This document shows positions 33,428-42,532 of a stretch of DNA of 64,000 nt, in pieces. The DNA lies in NCBI RefSeq assembly GCF_042648405.1, contig NZ_JBHRXV010000009.1, positions 1 to 64,000 of the forward strand, written 5' to 3'. This DNA is from Sphingoaurantiacus capsulatus. GTDB lineage: Bacteria > Pseudomonadota > Alphaproteobacteria > Sphingomonadales > Sphingomonadaceae. The first letter of the stretch is position 1, and every line of letters begins with the position of its first letter. The notes beneath the pieces were generated by a model, which was given only the letters and a program-made list of their open reading frames with translations, ran no database searches and was not told the DNA's origin. The position numbers and the translations under genes were made by a program.

Positions 33428-34633
33428 TCATGCCGGCACTGCGGCGAGGTCGATCGAGGGGTCACGCACCTGCGCAGGGGTGATGTTGCGCGACAGGATG
33501 ATCTTGCGCGCCAGCCGCTGGTCCTTCGGTCGATTAATCGATTCCACCGCGACCAGCCGGCCATCGCGAAAGGCATAGACCGAGAAAGACCCGGATTCGA
33601 TCTCGCCGCGGATCGCCAGCTCTTCCGCGCCCTGTCCGATGCCGACGATGCCGATGCGCGCGTCGAACTGATCGGACCAGAAGGTCGGGACGCTCCGATA
33701 GCGTGTCGGCGTGCCGAGCAAAGTGGCCGCCGCCGCCTCGGCCTGATCGACGGCGTTCTGCACCGATTCGAGGCGGCAGGTGCCGGTCGGCGCGAAGTCG
33801 TTCGGATGGCGTGTGCAATCGCCCGCCGCGACAATGTCGGGGTCGGAGGTGACGCCGTGGCGATCGACGACGATGCCATCGTCGCAGCGCAGCCCGGCGG
33901 CGCGCGCGAGGTCATCGTTGGGAAGGCTGCCGATACCGACGATGATCGCATCGGCCGCGACCTCGCTGCCGTCGGTGCAGCGGACACCTGCGGCGCCGAT
34001 GGCCTCGATCCCGGTGCCGGTGCGGATATCCACTCCCTCGCGGCGGTGGAGAACCTCGAGATAGGCCGACAGGATCGGACTGGCCGAGCGTGCGAGCAGG
34101 CGATCCTGCATCTCGATGAGGGCAACGGAGCGCCCCAGGCCACGCAGCGTCGCCGCTGCTTCGAGGCCGATGAAGCCGCCGCCGATGATCGTGACACCGG
34201 CGACGGCGGGCAGCCGCGCCTGCAAGGCGAGACAATCGTCCATCGTCGTCAGATAGAATGGCGCTGCGGCCTCAGCGCCTGGAACCACCAGCCGTCGCGG
34301 CCGGCTGCCGGTGGCAAGCGCCAGCTTTCCAAAGCCGATCGCTGACCCGTCGCTGAGCCGGAGTTGCTTACGGTCACGGTCGATCAGTTCGACCCGGACG
34401 CCCGCGAGATGCTCAACGCCGACCGCGGCGAGGTCGTCCGCCAGCGCCAGTTCCTTCACTGCCATGCCGCCGCCCAGGAAGCCCTTGGTCAGCGGCGGGC
34501 GCTGATAGGGGGCGCAGGCTTCGTCACCGACCAGCGCGAGGCTGCCCGCGAAGCCTGCCTGCCGCAGCCGGCCAACGATCGCGACGCCGGCATGGCCGGC
34601 GCCGACCACCACGATGTCGAAGCGACGCAACAT
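33428..34633 (-). CDS. FAD-dependent ferredoxin reductase
   Basis: A 401-residue reductase of the rhodocoxin/BphA4 type. FAD site VVVGAGHAGVAIVGRL at about residues 8-23, active-site YQRPPLTKGFL, NADH site TIIGGGFIGLEAAATL and second FAD block AAGDCTRHPND. It should pass electrons from NADH to the Rieske ferredoxin at 39517 and so to the ring-hydroxylating dioxygenase. It starts one base after the TetR stop codon, so the two are translationally linked. Upstream frames extending it to a much longer protein run through the TetR gene and were rejected. Confidence 0.92.
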   Translation of the reverse strand: MLRRFDIVVVGAGHAGVAIVGRLRQAGFAGSLALVGDEACAPYQRPPLTKGFLGGGMAVKELALADDLAAVGVEHLAGVRVELIDRDRKQLRLSDGSAIGFGKLALATGSRPRRLVVPGAEAAAPFYLTTMDDCLALQARLPAVAGVTIIGGGFIGLEAAATLRGLGRSVALIEMQDRLLARSASPILSAYLEVLHRREGVDIRTGTGIEAIGAAGVRCTDGSEVAADAIIVGIGSLPNDDLARAAGLRCDDGIVVDRHGVTSDPDIVAAGDCTRHPNDFAPTGTCRLESVQNAVDQAEAAAATLLGTPTRYRSVPTFWSDQFDARIGIVGIGQGAEELAIRGEIESGSFSVYAFRDGRLVAVESINRPKDQRLARKIILSRNITPAQVRDPSIDLAAVPA

Positions 34634-34634
34634 G

Positions 34635-35282
34635 TCAGGCGACGCGCCGTACCTCGACGCCCCAGCCGCGCAGGATCGAGTCGACGATCGTCTCGGCGAC
34701 CTCCTCGGGGTCGAACCAGGGAAACTGGCTCGGGCCGTTGGCCATCGCCACGACGCCGAAGGTAGCGGTGAGCAGGCTCTGCATCGCCATGTCGAGATCG
34801 CGTGGCGCGGCAGGTGCGTCGCGGATGACTTCGCTGAGCATTGTGCGGAAATACTGGTAGGACTCGGTTGAACGGCCGAAGCTTGAGGCGGGATCGACCC
34901 GGTCGCGTTCAACGCCCGGCCCCTGCCAGACGAACATGATGCGGAAATCCTCAGCGTGCTGAAGGAAATAACGCACCCAGGCGAGAAAGATCTGACGCAC
35001 CTTTTCGATCGGGTCGCGCGTCTGGTCGACCGCGCCGCGCATATAGACATGGAGGTTGGCGAACTCGTCTTCCCACACATGGCGGAGCAGATCCTCCTTG
35101 CCGGGGAAATAGAGATAGATCGCACCCGCGGTGCACCCGACGCGCGCCGCGATCTTGCGCATGGTGAGGCCGGCGTAGCTTTCTTCAGCGAAGGAGCGGC
35201 GCGCAGCCTCGATAATGCTCTGGCGAAGGCCGTCGCTCGGCACGGACTTTGCCGCCTTCTGTGCTTTCGGATTTGCCGCCAT
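34635..35282 (-). CDS. TetR family transcriptional regulator (module 3)
   Basis: A 215-residue regulator with a Lys/Ala-rich lead and a TetR helix-turn-helix: ARRSFAEESYAGLTMRKIAA then VGCTAGAIYLYFPGKEDLL. The remainder is a helical ligand domain. It is placed inside the long minus-strand unit, directly after the thioesterase gene (the stop and start codons touch) and before the reductase gene. It is one of two candidates, with the AraC-type protein, for binding the TGAACATGTTCA sites; a short perfect palindrome suits a TetR dimer well. Autoregulation through the 39388 promoter would follow. Confidence 0.92.
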   Translation of the reverse strand: MAANPKAQKAAKSVPSDGLRQSIIEAARRSFAEESYAGLTMRKIAARVGCTAGAIYLYFPGKEDLLRHVWEDEFANLHVYMRGAVDQTRDPIEKVRQIFLAWVRYFLQHAEDFRIMFVWQGPGVERDRVDPASSFGRSTESYQYFRTMLSEVIRDAPAAPRDLDMAMQSLLTATFGVVAMANGPSQFPWFDPEEVAETIVDSILRGWGVEVRRVA

Positions 35283-35732
35283 CTACGCCCCTTCCCCGCT
35301 GGCTTCAGCCGGTTGCCGCCGGTATCGCTCAAGCGCTTCGCGCATGTCGTCGGCAAATGCCAGCGCGCCGTAGCGTCCGTCGGACTTGCGACCAACCTGA
35401 ACGAGTGTCGAGCTCATCCGATAGCGCGGTTGGCCGTCCTTCGATGCAGTGATCGCGACGTTGACCGAACTCTGGCCGATTTCCTCGACCACCAGCTCGT
35501 AGCTCAGCAAGTCGCTGACGTGGATCTGGCCGAAAAATTCGCAGGTCGTCTTCACCGTCGGAAGCGACTTGTGCTCGACGGCATGGAAGGCATGCGGCGT
35601 GCGACCGGCGAAGCAGGTGAACCAGTCCTCGATCACCTCGCCGCCAAGCTCAAAGGCCTTGGGGTAGAAGATCAGCCCCGCGGGGTCGCAATGCTGGAAG
35701 CGGATCAGCTTTTCCTGGACGAAGGCTGGCAT
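35283..35732 (-). CDS. 4-hydroxybenzoyl-CoA thioesterase-like hot-dog thioesterase
   Basis: A 149-residue hot-dog protein. The active-site block QHCDPAGLIFYPKAFELGG near residues 13-31 is typical of the 4HBT/YbgC group, with the catalytic Asp in HCDPAG. It should hydrolyse an acyl- or aryl-CoA ester, possibly a side product of the ferredoxin oxidoreductase or of the CoA ligase in the module. It lies 9 bases after the IorB-like gene and directly before the TetR gene. The substrate is not known. Confidence 0.88.
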   Translation of the reverse strand: MPAFVQEKLIRFQHCDPAGLIFYPKAFELGGEVIEDWFTCFAGRTPHAFHAVEHKSLPTVKTTCEFFGQIHVSDLLSYELVVEEIGQSSVNVAITASKDGQPRYRMSSTLVQVGRKSDGRYGALAFADDMREALERYRRQPAEASGEGA

Positions 35733-35741
35733 AGAATCTCC

Positions 35742-37244
35742 TCAGGCGGCGCGCGCCGGCAGCGATTGCGACAAGGCGTCGATGGCCCGGTCGAGCGCCT
35801 TGCCGTCCTCATCGGCGAGCGCCGCCTCGCGCAGGGCGTCGACGCGTTCGGCCGCGTCGGCGTGCCCGATGAGCAATGACAAGGCCGCTACGATCGCGTG
35901 ATAGCTCTGCCGGCCGCGTTCGAGCGTGCTGCCGTAGCCGCGCACCAATGTAAGCAATTGCGCGGTGGACAGCGCTAGCGCGTAATCGGCGCTCATCCCG
36001 CGCAACAGGTCGAGCCATTCATCGATGAGGCGACTCTCGATTTGCTGCCCGAGGCTGTACGGGCGCAACCCGCGCAGCCGGGCGATCACGTAGAGCAGGA
36101 GAAAGCCGCGCAGGCGCGAGGTGCGAATGGTAAAGCCGCCGTGCAGCAACTTGCCGAACATCCGGTGCGCCAGCGGCGATGCGGCGAGCCGCTTGCCGAT
36201 CGAGGCCGGTAGCAGATCGAAGGCCTCTTCGGGGCGCGGCGCAAGAAATTCGGTGACGTCCCAGGTGCCATCGGCCACCAGCCGGTTCTCCGAGGCGACG
36301 CTGGCAAAGCGGCGACGGCGCGTCTTGATGTCGGCGACGCGGATGACGTCCTCATGCGCCATGCGCAGCGCGAGCAGGCGCGCAACCTCCAACGACAAGG
36401 CGTAGCCGCGTCCTGCGGTGTCGGTCGCCACGATCGGCTGCAGTCGATCAAGGTAGCGACGCGCGTAGCCCGCACCTTGATATTCAATGAGGCGCGCGAC
36501 CGCGAGGTCGAGCAGGTCGTGCAGTTGCGCCGGAAAGCGCCGCCGCACCTCGGCCGCCAGGTCGGTGCCGATCGGCGCCTCCGGAACCGTTGTGCGGACC
36601 TCCACGTCGGGGAGCGACTGCGTCCCCGCGACCGCGCGGTCATAACCGGTGGCGAAGCCGCGCAGGTTCGCCGCCACCGCGATCCCGCCGTGACGGATCG
36701 TCCGCTCGAACGCGTCGCGCGCGAAGGGCAGCACCGCCGCGCCGGCGAGCGTGCCGAACAGCACCGCGCTCAGCGGACAGCCTGCCTGAGCGGAGATCTC
36801 GCGCATGTCGAAGGCGACAAAGCGCTTCGCCGCGGCGACGCAATTGTCGAACACCACGGTCGAATCGCGACGCCCGTCGAAGCGCGAGAGTTTCTCCTCA
36901 GTGGTATATTCGCGGTGCGACGAGGTGATGAGTGTCGTGCGGTCGGGCGTGACCAAGCCGCGCAGCACCGAACGCCCCCCTTCTGCCAGCTCGGAGGCGA
37001 TGACGATGTCGGTGTGGCCCGGCACGGCCATCAGCGCGAAGACCGGGGCGGCGGGCGCGCCGGCGCGCGGGTAGATCTCGACATAATAGATCGTCGCGCC
37101 CGATCGCTGGGCGAAGCCGGGTACCGAGGTGATCTGCGCGAAATAGCCTTCAGCTTCGGCAGTCTCGGCGATCCAGTCGGCGAGCACGCCGCCGCCGTGC
37201 CCGCCCATCGCGTTGATCGCGATCGTGGTGATGCGCGCCGTCAT
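35742..37244 (-). CDS. iorB: Indolepyruvate ferredoxin oxidoreductase, beta-type subunit
   Basis: A 500-residue subunit. The N-terminal third is the gamma/beta-type pyruvate-ferredoxin oxidoreductase domain (NAMGGHGGGVLADWIAETAE, then SVPGFAQRSGATIYYVEIYP). The rest is the long C-terminal extension seen in aerobic proteobacterial enzymes (DUF6537 type), with LIEYQGAGYARRYLDRL. It acts with the alpha subunit to oxidatively decarboxylate an aryl-pyruvate to the acyl-CoA. ATG 37244 overlaps the alpha subunit stop by four bases; a longer frame upstream was rejected. Found inside an aromatic ring-degradation unit, which is unusual for this enzyme. Confidence 0.88.
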   Translation of the reverse strand: MTARITTIAINAMGGHGGGVLADWIAETAEAEGYFAQITSVPGFAQRSGATIYYVEIYPRAGAPAAPVFALMAVPGHTDIVIASELAEGGRSVLRGLVTPDRTTLITSSHREYTTEEKLSRFDGRRDSTVVFDNCVAAAKRFVAFDMREISAQAGCPLSAVLFGTLAGAAVLPFARDAFERTIRHGGIAVAANLRGFATGYDRAVAGTQSLPDVEVRTTVPEAPIGTDLAAEVRRRFPAQLHDLLDLAVARLIEYQGAGYARRYLDRLQPIVATDTAGRGYALSLEVARLLALRMAHEDVIRVADIKTRRRRFASVASENRLVADGTWDVTEFLAPRPEEAFDLLPASIGKRLAASPLAHRMFGKLLHGGFTIRTSRLRGFLLLYVIARLRGLRPYSLGQQIESRLIDEWLDLLRGMSADYALALSTAQLLTLVRGYGSTLERGRQSYHAIVAALSLLIGHADAAERVDALREAALADEDGKALDRAIDALSQSLPARAA

Positions 37245-39388
37245 GACGCGTTCGCCTCGATCGGCTCGATCCGGCGCTGCAGGAAACCAATCACCGATCG
37301 GCGCAACCGCGCGCGCCAACGCTCCGAGGGACATTCGTTGGTCACGATGTCGAGCCGGTAGAAAGACGGGCAGAGCACCGCTGCATGCGCGACCTCGCCG
37401 CAATGCCCGCAGCCGACGCAGGATTCCTCAACATGGACGACGGGCTCGCGCTTCAGCGGGTCGGGATTGTCGCGCAGCCCGAGGGACGGACAGCCCGACA
37501 GCCGCATGCAACTGCGGTCGCCGGTGCAGGTCTCGGCGTCGACGCCGAACTTCTGACGGACGACGCGTTGCCCGGCAGAGAGCTTCTTCTTTACCACCTG
37601 CTTTTCGCGGCGCTGCCGGTTGAGCATGCATTCCGAGGTAGCGATCACAACCTTGAGGCCGGTTTCTTCGGTAGTGAGCGCGTCGCGCAACGCGCCTTTC
37701 ACTTCCTCGATGTCGTAGGATGTGACCTCGCGCACCCAGTTGACGCCGACCCCGCGCACCGCGTCGCCGATATCATGCTTGGTGCTGCGTGCGATGTTTG
37801 TGGCGCGTGTCGAGGGAATGTCCTGGCCCCCCGTCGCCGCCGAATAGTCGTTGTCGACGACGAGGATGACGTTGTCGCTCTTGTTGTAAATGGCGTTGAC
37901 GACGCCGCTGCTCAGGCCGTTGTGCCAGAAGCCGCCGTCGCCCATCACGCTGATGCTGCGTTTGCCGGGCACGCCGGGCAGCGCCGAGGCGCTCGCAGCC
38001 GACAGGCCGTAGCCGAAGGTGCCCTGGCCGAGTCCGAACGGCGGCAGCAACACGAAACCGTTGCAGCCGATATCGCCGCTCACATGGAAATGTCCCAGCT
38101 CCTGCCGCAGCATCTTCATCGCGGTGAACACCGGCCGCTCGGGGCAGCCGGTGCACAGCGAAGGCGAGCGCGGCGCGATGTTCTGCGCAAGCCCCGCGGC
38201 ACCGGCCGGCGTCGTCCCGACCGCGGCGTCGACGCGGATGACATCGCGTGACGCGTTCGGCCGCTTGCCCGCGGCGAACACCGCCAGTGCGTTGCGGATC
38301 ACCTCGACGCTATATTCGCCCGCCCGGGGCAGTTCGCCCTTGCCCATCACCGTCGTCGCGAGCGCCGATTTGTGGAGGATCGCCCGAACCGCTTCCTCGA
38401 TGAACTCGGGCTGCCCTTCCTCGACGACCAGCACCGATCGCTTGCCACGGCAGAAATCTTCCACCTCGTCGTTGCAGAGCGGATAGGTGACGTTGAGGAC
38501 GTAAATCGGGATGCGCGAGGCGCCGAACACGTCGCACAGGTCGAGCTGGGTCAGCGCGCGGATCAGATTATTGTACATGCCGCCCTGGACGATGATCCCG
38601 AGATCGTCGTCGGGGCCGTCGAAGATCTCGTTGAGCTTCTCACGCCGGATGAAGTCGAGCGCCGCCGGGAAGCGGCTGTGGATTTTCTCCTGTTCATGGC
38701 GGAGGGTGTGCGGCGGGCCGGTATAGCCCTCGGCACCGAAGTCGCGCGTTTCTTCCATCGCCTCGCGCATCGTCATGGCTGGCCGCACATTGTCGCCGCA
38801 GGTGAAGCGGCCGTAGAGGTGGCAGGCGCGGATGCGCAAGGTGAGCATTACCGGCGTCCGGCTCGCTTCGGACAACTCGAAGCCGGTCTTCACCGCCTTG
38901 ACGATGCTGGGCAGATTGGGCCGTGGATCGAGCAGCCAGACCTGCGACTTCATCGCGAAGGCGTGCGTGCGCTCCTGCATGATGCTCGACCCTTCGCCAT
39001 AATCCTCGCCGAGGATGATCAGCGCGCCACCGGTCACCCCGGTCGAGGCGAGATTGGCGAGCGCGTCACTGGCGACGTTGGTGCCGACGGTCGATTTCCA
39101 GGCCACCGCGCCCCGCAGCGGATAGGTCGCCGACACGCCGAGCATCGCCGCCGCCGCCGCTTCACTGCTCGAGGCAACGAACTCGATGCCGGTATCCGCG
39201 AGAATGTCGCGCGCGTCCGAGAGCACGTCGAGCAAATGCGAGATCGGCGCACCCTGATAGCCGCCGACATAGCTGACGCCCGATTCGAGCAGCGCCTTGG
39301 TCACGGCGAGGATGCCCTCGCCGTTGAACTCTTCGCCGCTGCCAAGCCGAAGCTTGTCGATCTCTTTGGTGAACGAGCGTTCCGCCAT
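37241..39388 (-). CDS. iorA: Indolepyruvate ferredoxin oxidoreductase, alpha-type subunit
   Basis: A 715-residue thiamine-diphosphate enzyme. An N-terminal pyrimidine-binding domain (YVGGYQGAPISHLLDVL) leads through SLCTGCPERPVF to the TPP-binding block VMGDGGFWHNGLSSG with VDNDYSAATGG. The C terminus carries iron-sulfur cysteines (CTGDRSCMRLSGC and CVGCGHCGEVAHAAVLC). With the beta subunit it converts an aryl-pyruvate to aryl-acetyl-CoA and passes electrons to ferredoxin. It is the first gene of the long minus-strand unit; an inverted GTTCAG/CTGAAC site lies 25-41 bases before ATG 39388. Confidence 0.9.
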   Translation of the reverse strand: MAERSFTKEIDKLRLGSGEEFNGEGILAVTKALLESGVSYVGGYQGAPISHLLDVLSDARDILADTGIEFVASSSEAAAAAMLGVSATYPLRGAVAWKSTVGTNVASDALANLASTGVTGGALIILGEDYGEGSSIMQERTHAFAMKSQVWLLDPRPNLPSIVKAVKTGFELSEASRTPVMLTLRIRACHLYGRFTCGDNVRPAMTMREAMEETRDFGAEGYTGPPHTLRHEQEKIHSRFPAALDFIRREKLNEIFDGPDDDLGIIVQGGMYNNLIRALTQLDLCDVFGASRIPIYVLNVTYPLCNDEVEDFCRGKRSVLVVEEGQPEFIEEAVRAILHKSALATTVMGKGELPRAGEYSVEVIRNALAVFAAGKRPNASRDVIRVDAAVGTTPAGAAGLAQNIAPRSPSLCTGCPERPVFTAMKMLRQELGHFHVSGDIGCNGFVLLPPFGLGQGTFGYGLSAASASALPGVPGKRSISVMGDGGFWHNGLSSGVVNAIYNKSDNVILVVDNDYSAATGGQDIPSTRATNIARSTKHDIGDAVRGVGVNWVREVTSYDIEEVKGALRDALTTEETGLKVVIATSECMLNRQRREKQVVKKKLSAGQRVVRQKFGVDAETCTGDRSCMRLSGCPSLGLRDNPDPLKREPVVHVEESCVGCGHCGEVAHAAVLCPSFYRLDIVTNECPSERWRARLRRSVIGFLQRRIEPIEANAS

Positions 39389-39408
39389 GACCGTGCCTTG
39401 TCTGCTAT

Positions 39409-39432
39409 ACGTGTTCAGTTTGCCTGAACATG
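39409..39432. promoter_or_regulatory. Module 3 operator before iorA
   Basis: GTTCAG (39413-39418) and CTGAAC (39424-39429) form an inverted repeat around five bases; with flanks the arms are nine bases with one mismatch (CGTGTTCAG / CTGAACATG). Each arm contains the half site of the TGAACATGTTCA palindrome. It lies just before iorA. Confidence 0.55.
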
Positions 39433-39473
39433 CTAGGCAGTCAATAGCTGGAACGACTGCTGGTTGACGAAAA

Positions 39474-39485
39474 TGAACATGTTCA
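39474..39485. promoter_or_regulatory. Module 3 operator before the Rieske ferredoxin, perfect palindrome
   Basis: TGAACATGTTCA is exactly self-complementary. It lies 32-43 bases before the chosen GTG start at 39517 and 86-97 bases before iorA on the other strand. Confidence 0.65.
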
Positions 39486-39516
39486 GTAGATTCTGATGAT
39501 CAGCAGGGAGATGATC

Positions 39517-39828
39517 GTGCCGCGTATTCGAGCTTGCCGGGAAGACGAACTGTCCGATGGCGGCATCCTGCGCCTCGAGGGCAACGAGCCGATCGCGCTG
39601 TATCGCGTCGACGGCGGCTTCTACGCCACGTCAGATACCTGCACGCACGGCCAGTCGTCGCTCAGCGAGGAAGGCGAACTCGACGGCTTCGCGATCGAGT
39701 GCGGCTGGCATTTCGGGCGGTTCGACATCCGCACCGGCGCGGTGATCTCGTCGCCATGCATTCACGCGCTCCGCAGCTACCCCGCCGTTGTCGAAAACGG
39801 CGAGGTGTTCGTCGACATCGGAGGCTAG
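39517..39828 (+). CDS. Rieske-type ferredoxin of a ring-hydroxylating dioxygenase
   Basis: A 103-residue [2Fe-2S] ferredoxin. Cluster ligands are Cys42, His44, Cys62 and His65 (DTCTHGQSS and IECGWHFGRFD), with 17 residues between the pairs, as in biphenyl/naphthalene dioxygenase ferredoxins. It should carry electrons from the FAD reductase to the alpha subunit. GTG 39517 was chosen since AGGGAG ends six bases before it; ATG codons at 39496 and 39511 lack spacing. It ends by overlapping the convergent CoA ligase gene by four bases. Confidence 0.9.
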   Translation: MPRIRACREDELSDGGILRLEGNEPIALYRVDGGFYATSDTCTHGQSSLSEEGELDGFAIECGWHFGRFDIRTGAVISSPCIHALRSYPAVVENGEVFVDIGG

Positions 39829-41510
39829 TGCAGGCCCTCGGCCAGGAGTTCGGCCTGCATCGCCTCGCGCATCAGGAATTTCTGCGGCTTGCCGGTTACC
39901 GTCATCGGGAAGGCGTCAACGGTGCGAACATGCTCGGGCACCTTGAAGTGGCTGAGCCGCGTCTTGCAGAAGGCGCGAAGCTCGTCGGCGGTAATCATGT
40001 TACCCTCAGTGACACGAACCCACGCGCAGACTTTCTCCCCCAGCCGCGCGTCGGCGATGCCAAACACCTGCGCCTCAGCGATCGCCGGATGCGTGTGGAG
40101 CAGTTCCTCGACCTCGCGCGGATAGATATTCTCGCCGCCACGAATGATCAGGTCCTTGGCGCGGCCGACGATCCGGCAATAGCCGTCGGCATCGATCGTG
40201 CCGATGTCGCCGGTGTGCATCCAGCGATCCTCATCGATCGCTTCGCGGGTGCGGGGTGCATCGTCCCAATAGCCGCGCATCACCGAATAGCCGCGCACCA
40301 GCACCTCACCCGGCTCGCCGCACGGCAGGATCTCTCCATCGGTGCCGACGACCTTCGCCTCGATATGCGGGTGGACGCGCCCCACCGTCTCGACGCGGTG
40401 CGCGATGTCATCGCCGGTGCCGGTCTGGAAGCTGGTCGGGCTGGTCTCGGTCATGCCGAAAGCGATGGTGACGCCCGTCATCCCCATGTCGTCGATGACG
40501 CTGCGCATCACCGCTTCAGGGCAGGGCGCGCCACCCATGATGCCGGTACGCAGCGAGCCCAGCTCGATGTCGGCGAAGTCCGGATGCTCAAGCATGCCGA
40601 TGAACATCGTCGGCACGCCGTAAACCGAGGTGCAACGCTCGCGCGCCACCGCCTCGAGCGTCGGGCCTGGTTCGAACGACAGCGACGGATAGACCGCGGT
40701 CGCGCCAGTCACCATGCAGCAGAGGCTGCCTGCCACCATGCCGAAGCAGTGATAGAGCGGCACCGTCACGCAGACGATATCGCCGCGCGCCAGTCCTTGC
40801 CGCTGGCCGTTGAAGAAAGCGTTGTTGACGAGATTGCGGTGCGTCAGCGTCGCGCCCTTGGGGCGGCCGGTGGTACCGCTGGTGAACTGAATGTTGGTTG
40901 GGTCATCGAGGCCGACCGTCGCCTGACGTTCATCGAGCGTCGGGTCGTCCACCGCCGCCCCGCGCGCCGCCACATCGTCGAAGCCGATCATCCCGGCCGG
41001 CGACGCGCCGCCAATCAGCACCACCCAGCGCAGCGCCGGCAGGCGCGCGGCGCGCAGCCCGCCCGGGGTCGCCGCGTCGAGCTCGGGCGCCAGCTCGCGG
41101 AGCATTGCGACATAGTCCGAGGTCTTGAATCGCTCGGCCATGACCAGTGCCTCGCAGCCGACGAGGTTGAGTGCATGCTCTAGTTCGGAGGATCGATAGG
41201 CGGGGTTGATGCAGACGAGGATCAGCCCGGCGCGTGCCGCAGCGTACTGCGTCACCACCCATTCGATGCGGTTGGGCGACCAGATGCCGATCCGCGCACC
41301 GGGCGCGAGCCTCATGGCGATCAGGCCTTTCGCCATGCGGTCGGCGGCCGCCTTCAGCTCGCGGAAGGTCAGCCGGATATCCTGATGGCTCGACACCACA
41401 GCGATATCGTCGGGCCATGAGGCAGCGGCCCGGCCGAGCACCTGGCCGATCGTCAGTTCGAACAGCGGCGTGCCGGTATCGCCGCGCACCAGCGAGAGTG
41501 GGTTTGACAT
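39825..41510 (-). CDS. AMP-dependent acyl-CoA synthetase (module 3)
   Basis: A 561-residue adenylate-forming ligase. Motifs are IQFTSGTTGRPKGATLTH near residues 214-231, AFGMTETSPTSF (A5), WMHTGDIGTIDADGYCRIVGRAKDLI and the terminal GKPQKFLMRE with the catalytic lysine. It resembles medium-chain/aromatic acid CoA ligases. It should activate an aliphatic or aryl acid from the pathway. It follows the meta-cleavage hydrolase gene by 13 bases on the same strand, so the acid released by that hydrolase is a plausible substrate. The 3' end overlaps the convergent ferredoxin gene. Confidence 0.9.
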   Translation of the reverse strand: MSNPLSLVRGDTGTPLFELTIGQVLGRAAASWPDDIAVVSSHQDIRLTFRELKAAADRMAKGLIAMRLAPGARIGIWSPNRIEWVVTQYAAARAGLILVCINPAYRSSELEHALNLVGCEALVMAERFKTSDYVAMLRELAPELDAATPGGLRAARLPALRWVVLIGGASPAGMIGFDDVAARGAAVDDPTLDERQATVGLDDPTNIQFTSGTTGRPKGATLTHRNLVNNAFFNGQRQGLARGDIVCVTVPLYHCFGMVAGSLCCMVTGATAVYPSLSFEPGPTLEAVARERCTSVYGVPTMFIGMLEHPDFADIELGSLRTGIMGGAPCPEAVMRSVIDDMGMTGVTIAFGMTETSPTSFQTGTGDDIAHRVETVGRVHPHIEAKVVGTDGEILPCGEPGEVLVRGYSVMRGYWDDAPRTREAIDEDRWMHTGDIGTIDADGYCRIVGRAKDLIIRGGENIYPREVEELLHTHPAIAEAQVFGIADARLGEKVCAWVRVTEGNMITADELRAFCKTRLSHFKVPEHVRTVDAFPMTVTGKPQKFLMREAMQAELLAEGLH

Positions 41511-41523
41511 GCTGTGGCTCTGG

Positions 41524-42348
41524 TTAGCGCGTCAGGAATTCCGAGACCAGCCGGTTGAATTCGGGCGCCTTCTCCCACTGCGCCCAATGCCCGCAGTTGG
41601 AAAAGACATGCAGCTCGGCATCGGGGAGCTGCGCCAGATAGATGAGCGCGCTGTCGAGCGGGATCGTGCGGTCGTCGCGGCCCCAGATCATCAGTGTCTT
41701 GTGCGTGACGCGCGCCAGCGGCTCGCGCCATAGCTCCTCGATCACCGGCATCGGGTCCTGACCAAACGGATTATGCGCAATCTGGCGCGGGTCGGTGCTG
41801 ACGCGGTAGCGCTCCTCGATCAGTTCGGGAGTCAGTGCGGTGACGTCGTGCACCATCGTCGACAGGAAGACGCGCAGCTTTTCGAGCGAGGGGCCGGGTC
41901 CGCGGTAATAGCCGAACAGGTGCTTCAGCCCCTCGGAAAGCGCGGGAGTGAGGATCTGCTTGCCGCCGGCGGCGCCCATCAGGATCAGCTTGTCGACACG
42001 GTCGCCATGGTCGAGCGCCGTCTTGAGCGACACCGCGCCGCCCAGCGAGTTGCCAACATAATGCGCCTTTGCGATGCCGAGATGATCGAGCAGTTCGACG
42101 ATGACGCCGGCGAACGAGGCGAACACGCCGCCGCTCATGTCGATGGGATCGGAATCGCCGAAGCCGGGGAAGTCAGGAACGATCAGCCGATATTCGGCGC
42201 CCAGCGTATCGACATTGCGGCGATAATTGCTGAGGCCTCCTGCACCGGGGCCGCCGCCATGCAGCAATACCAGCACTTCGGACCCACTGCCGAACTCATG
42301 ATAGGCCAGCTTTCCTTGCGCATGCTGGAACAGCTTCGGCTCGCTCAT
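41524..42348 (-). CDS. Alpha/beta hydrolase, meta-cleavage product hydrolase-like
   Basis: A 274-residue carbon-carbon bond hydrolase of the BphD/MhpC group. The oxyanion loop is LLHGGGPGAGGLSNYRRN near residues 28-45, the nucleophile Ser is in YVGNSLGGAVSL, the acid in WGRDDRTIPLD, and the histidine in FSNCGHWAQWEKAPEFN. It should split the ring-fission product made by the extradiol dioxygenase into a dienoate and an acid. It is the first gene of a two-gene unit with the CoA ligase, divergent from the AraC-type regulator; the palindrome at 42465 lies between them. Confidence 0.92.
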   Translation of the reverse strand: MSEPKLFQHAQGKLAYHEFGSGSEVLVLLHGGGPGAGGLSNYRRNVDTLGAEYRLIVPDFPGFGDSDPIDMSGGVFASFAGVIVELLDHLGIAKAHYVGNSLGGAVSLKTALDHGDRVDKLILMGAAGGKQILTPALSEGLKHLFGYYRGPGPSLEKLRVFLSTMVHDVTALTPELIEERYRVSTDPRQIAHNPFGQDPMPVIEELWREPLARVTHKTLMIWGRDDRTIPLDSALIYLAQLPDAELHVFSNCGHWAQWEKAPEFNRLVSEFLTR

Positions 42349-42464
42349 CGATCATTCTCCCGGCTCAGATTTCGGTGCCGGGCATCGCATGGGGGTGAGG
42401 CGCACGGAATTTCGCACAATGCAGCGCCTTTCCGACCAACGCATATTCCGGATCGCCCTGTTGC

Positions 42465-42476
42465 TGAACATGTTCA
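42465..42476. promoter_or_regulatory. Module 3 operator between hydrolase and AraC-type gene, perfect palindrome
   Basis: A second exact copy of TGAACATGTTCA. It lies 57-68 bases before the AraC-type ATG and 117-128 bases before the hydrolase ATG. Confidence 0.65.
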
Positions 42477-42532
42477 TTTTGCCGCTTGGATTCCTTTGCG
42501 CGAGTGGTACGCTACGAACGGGAGGCCAAGTC

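Noticed and set aside
33428..35395. A 655-residue frame joining a Ser/Arg-rich lead to the ferredoxin reductase
   Set aside because: The lead is the out-of-frame copy of the TetR gene. The reductase starts at ATG 34633, one base after the TetR stop.
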